From NCBI GenBank assembly GCA_008015855.1, contig SSGK01000044.1, forward strand, positions 1-7,830: DNA of 7,830 nucleotides. The letters run 5' to 3'. This document shows, one piece after another, positions 6,735 through 7,830 of this stretch (position 1 is its first letter; every line of letters begins with the position of its first letter). The notes beneath the pieces were generated by a model, which was not told where the DNA came from, made no database searches, and saw nothing but the letters and a program-made list of their open reading frames with translations. The stretch comes from Candidatus Altimarinota bacterium. Lineage in GTDB: Bacteria; Patescibacteriota; Gracilibacteria; BD1-5; UBA2023. The translations under genes and the position numbers were made by a program.

Positions 6735-7830
6735 ATTGAGGAATTGTCTTCTTTTTTATATCTTTGAGAAAAATATTTACTAATACTTTTGCTATTTCTG
6801 ATCGGAGCATTGCATCATTTGGGCGATACATTCTCTGTCCGTTTATTTCTTGACCATCAATCACTCCATACTGTGTAAGAGTGAGTACAGCATGTGAAAA
6901 TGGTTGAGTTTCATGAATATCAGCATATATTTTTTCCTTCATTGTATCAGATTTATGAAGGGAAAGAACTCTTGTTAATACGAGTGCTACTTCCGAACGA
7001 GATATTGGGGCATTTGGGCGGAATTCATTCTTACCATAACCATGAATCCATCCGGCTTGTTCCGCAAAAGTAATATACTCAGCATACCATTTATCTGGAT
7101 TTACATCATGAAATGATGATTTGGTTCCAATAAATTCATACTTACAAGCAAGGGCACGAACAATCATTTTTATAAATTCAGCACGAGTAAGGGAACGATT
7201 TGGCTCATAAAGGGTATCATTATCGATAATACCGAATCGTTTGTTATGCGAAATAGTGGTAAATGGAATATCAGCAATATATGCATTATTTTCAAGTTTT
7301 TCAGCACCACGATACATTGCAAGTTCTTTAATCGCATCCTGTGCCCAAGTTCATTCAATATCCTGGAGAGTAAGATATGATTCATCCCACACCTTTACAT
7401 ATCCATTACACATATTAGAAGAAAGAGATGATGATCGTGTATAGATATTAATTTTGTCTTCATCCGGAGCAGAATTAAATACTGGAATATTCGGGAGAAA
7501 ATCAGATAAAATAGGAATTCAAGGTCCTGAACTCGATCATGTAGCCACTGGAATTGCTGGAGGAATAACAATTGGAGCATCTACTGTAAAGGTAACACTT
7601 GCTGGAGTAGTTTCTGTATTTCCAGCTGCATCAATACTACGGAATAGAACGGTATGTGTTGCATTGGTAAGTCCAGTTGCAGTAAATCCGGTTGGAAGAC
7701 ATGCTGTCCATGCTCCAGCATCAATACGACATTCGTAATTGGTTGGGTTCGCGTATGGAGCATCTGTACCAGTAAAGGTAAAGATTGGACTTTGACTGGA
7801 GATAGTAGCACCAGAAGCTGGTCATGTAAG
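6733..7830 (-). CDS. Surface protein with Ig-like domain and three SLH domains (C-terminal 365 aa, N-terminus beyond the window)
   Basis: The frame is open from the right edge of the window to TAA (complement of 6733-6735), with four TGA codons read as glycine (7822, 7537, 7519, 7351). Fragment residues 1-84 resemble a bacterial Ig-like repeat of the kind with YECRIDAGAWTAC followed by HTVLFRSIDAAGNTETTPAS. The two cysteines (34, 44) could form a disulphide. Residues ~85-125 are a Pro/Ser/Gly-rich linker. Three S-layer homology domains follow, near 156-228, 238-290 and 301-353. Their end motifs are YEPNRSLTRAEFIKMIVRAL, FRPNAPISRSEVALVLTRVL and YRPNDAMLRSEIAKVLVNIF. SLH domains attach exported proteins to cell-wall polysaccharide, so this is most likely an envelope-anchored exoprotein. 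The missing N-terminal part should hold a signal peptide and perhaps more repeats. It converges on clpB. The ligand or substrate cannot be told. Confidence 0.93.

Noticed and set aside
7454..7738. 94-residue plus-strand reading frame
   Set aside because: It is antisense to the Ig-like and linker part of the SLH protein and shows no family features.
1..7830. CRISPR array, insertion sequence or riboswitch
   Set aside because: I saw no spaced direct repeats, no intact transposase with flanking inverted repeats, and no riboswitch-like conserved core; the inverted repeats present are explained as terminators or the CIRCE operator.

Overview
The window comes from a bacterium that reads TGA as glycine (genetic code 25), which points to the candidate phyla Absconditabacteria (SR1) or Gracilibacteria. 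The proof is internal. ClpB is open from 4132 to 6699 only if about 28 in-frame TGA codons are translated. Many of them fall on glycines that are invariant in the family, such as the Walker A GDPGVGKT, the Nudix-box glycine and the pore-loop PPGYVG. All intact genes here end in TAA. Under the standard code every gene breaks into fragments, so the coordinates below use TAA and TAG as the only stops.

Layout. 1-313: a terminator hairpin, then AT-rich sequence without a gene but with a possible promoter. 314-1021: a small, very AT-rich multi-span membrane protein of unknown family. 1131-1466: a decayed fragment resembling the C-terminus of a serine recombinase. It runs into the 3' end of a tRNA-Gln(CUG) gene on the minus strand (1455-1529). 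The first ~1.5 kb therefore looks like the worn edge of an integrated element. 1641-3410: a 589-residue membrane protein with five N-terminal helices and a ~400-residue beta-rich extracytoplasmic part. 3407-3440: a perfect 34-bp palindrome that contains the stop codons of two convergent genes. 3437-4012 (minus): a Nudix hydrolase related to ADP-ribose pyrophosphatases. 4071-4110: a consensus-like promoter with a CIRCE (HrcA) operator laid over its -10 box. 4132-6699: the disaggregase ClpB. 6706-6734: terminator. 6733-7830 (minus, N-terminus beyond the window): a surface protein with a cysteine-containing Ig-like domain and three C-terminal SLH domains.

How the parts relate. No operon is visible; nearly every gene is its own transcription unit, either divergent (Nudix/clpB) or convergent (membrane protein/Nudix, clpB/SLH protein). 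clpB is evidently a heat-shock gene under HrcA control. The two large membrane or surface proteins belong to the cell envelope. No start codon has a Shine-Dalgarno sequence at normal spacing. I do not see a new multi-gene system. The most notable points are the recoded genetic code, the CIRCE-controlled clpB, the recombinase/tRNA scar and the palindrome shared by two stop codons.
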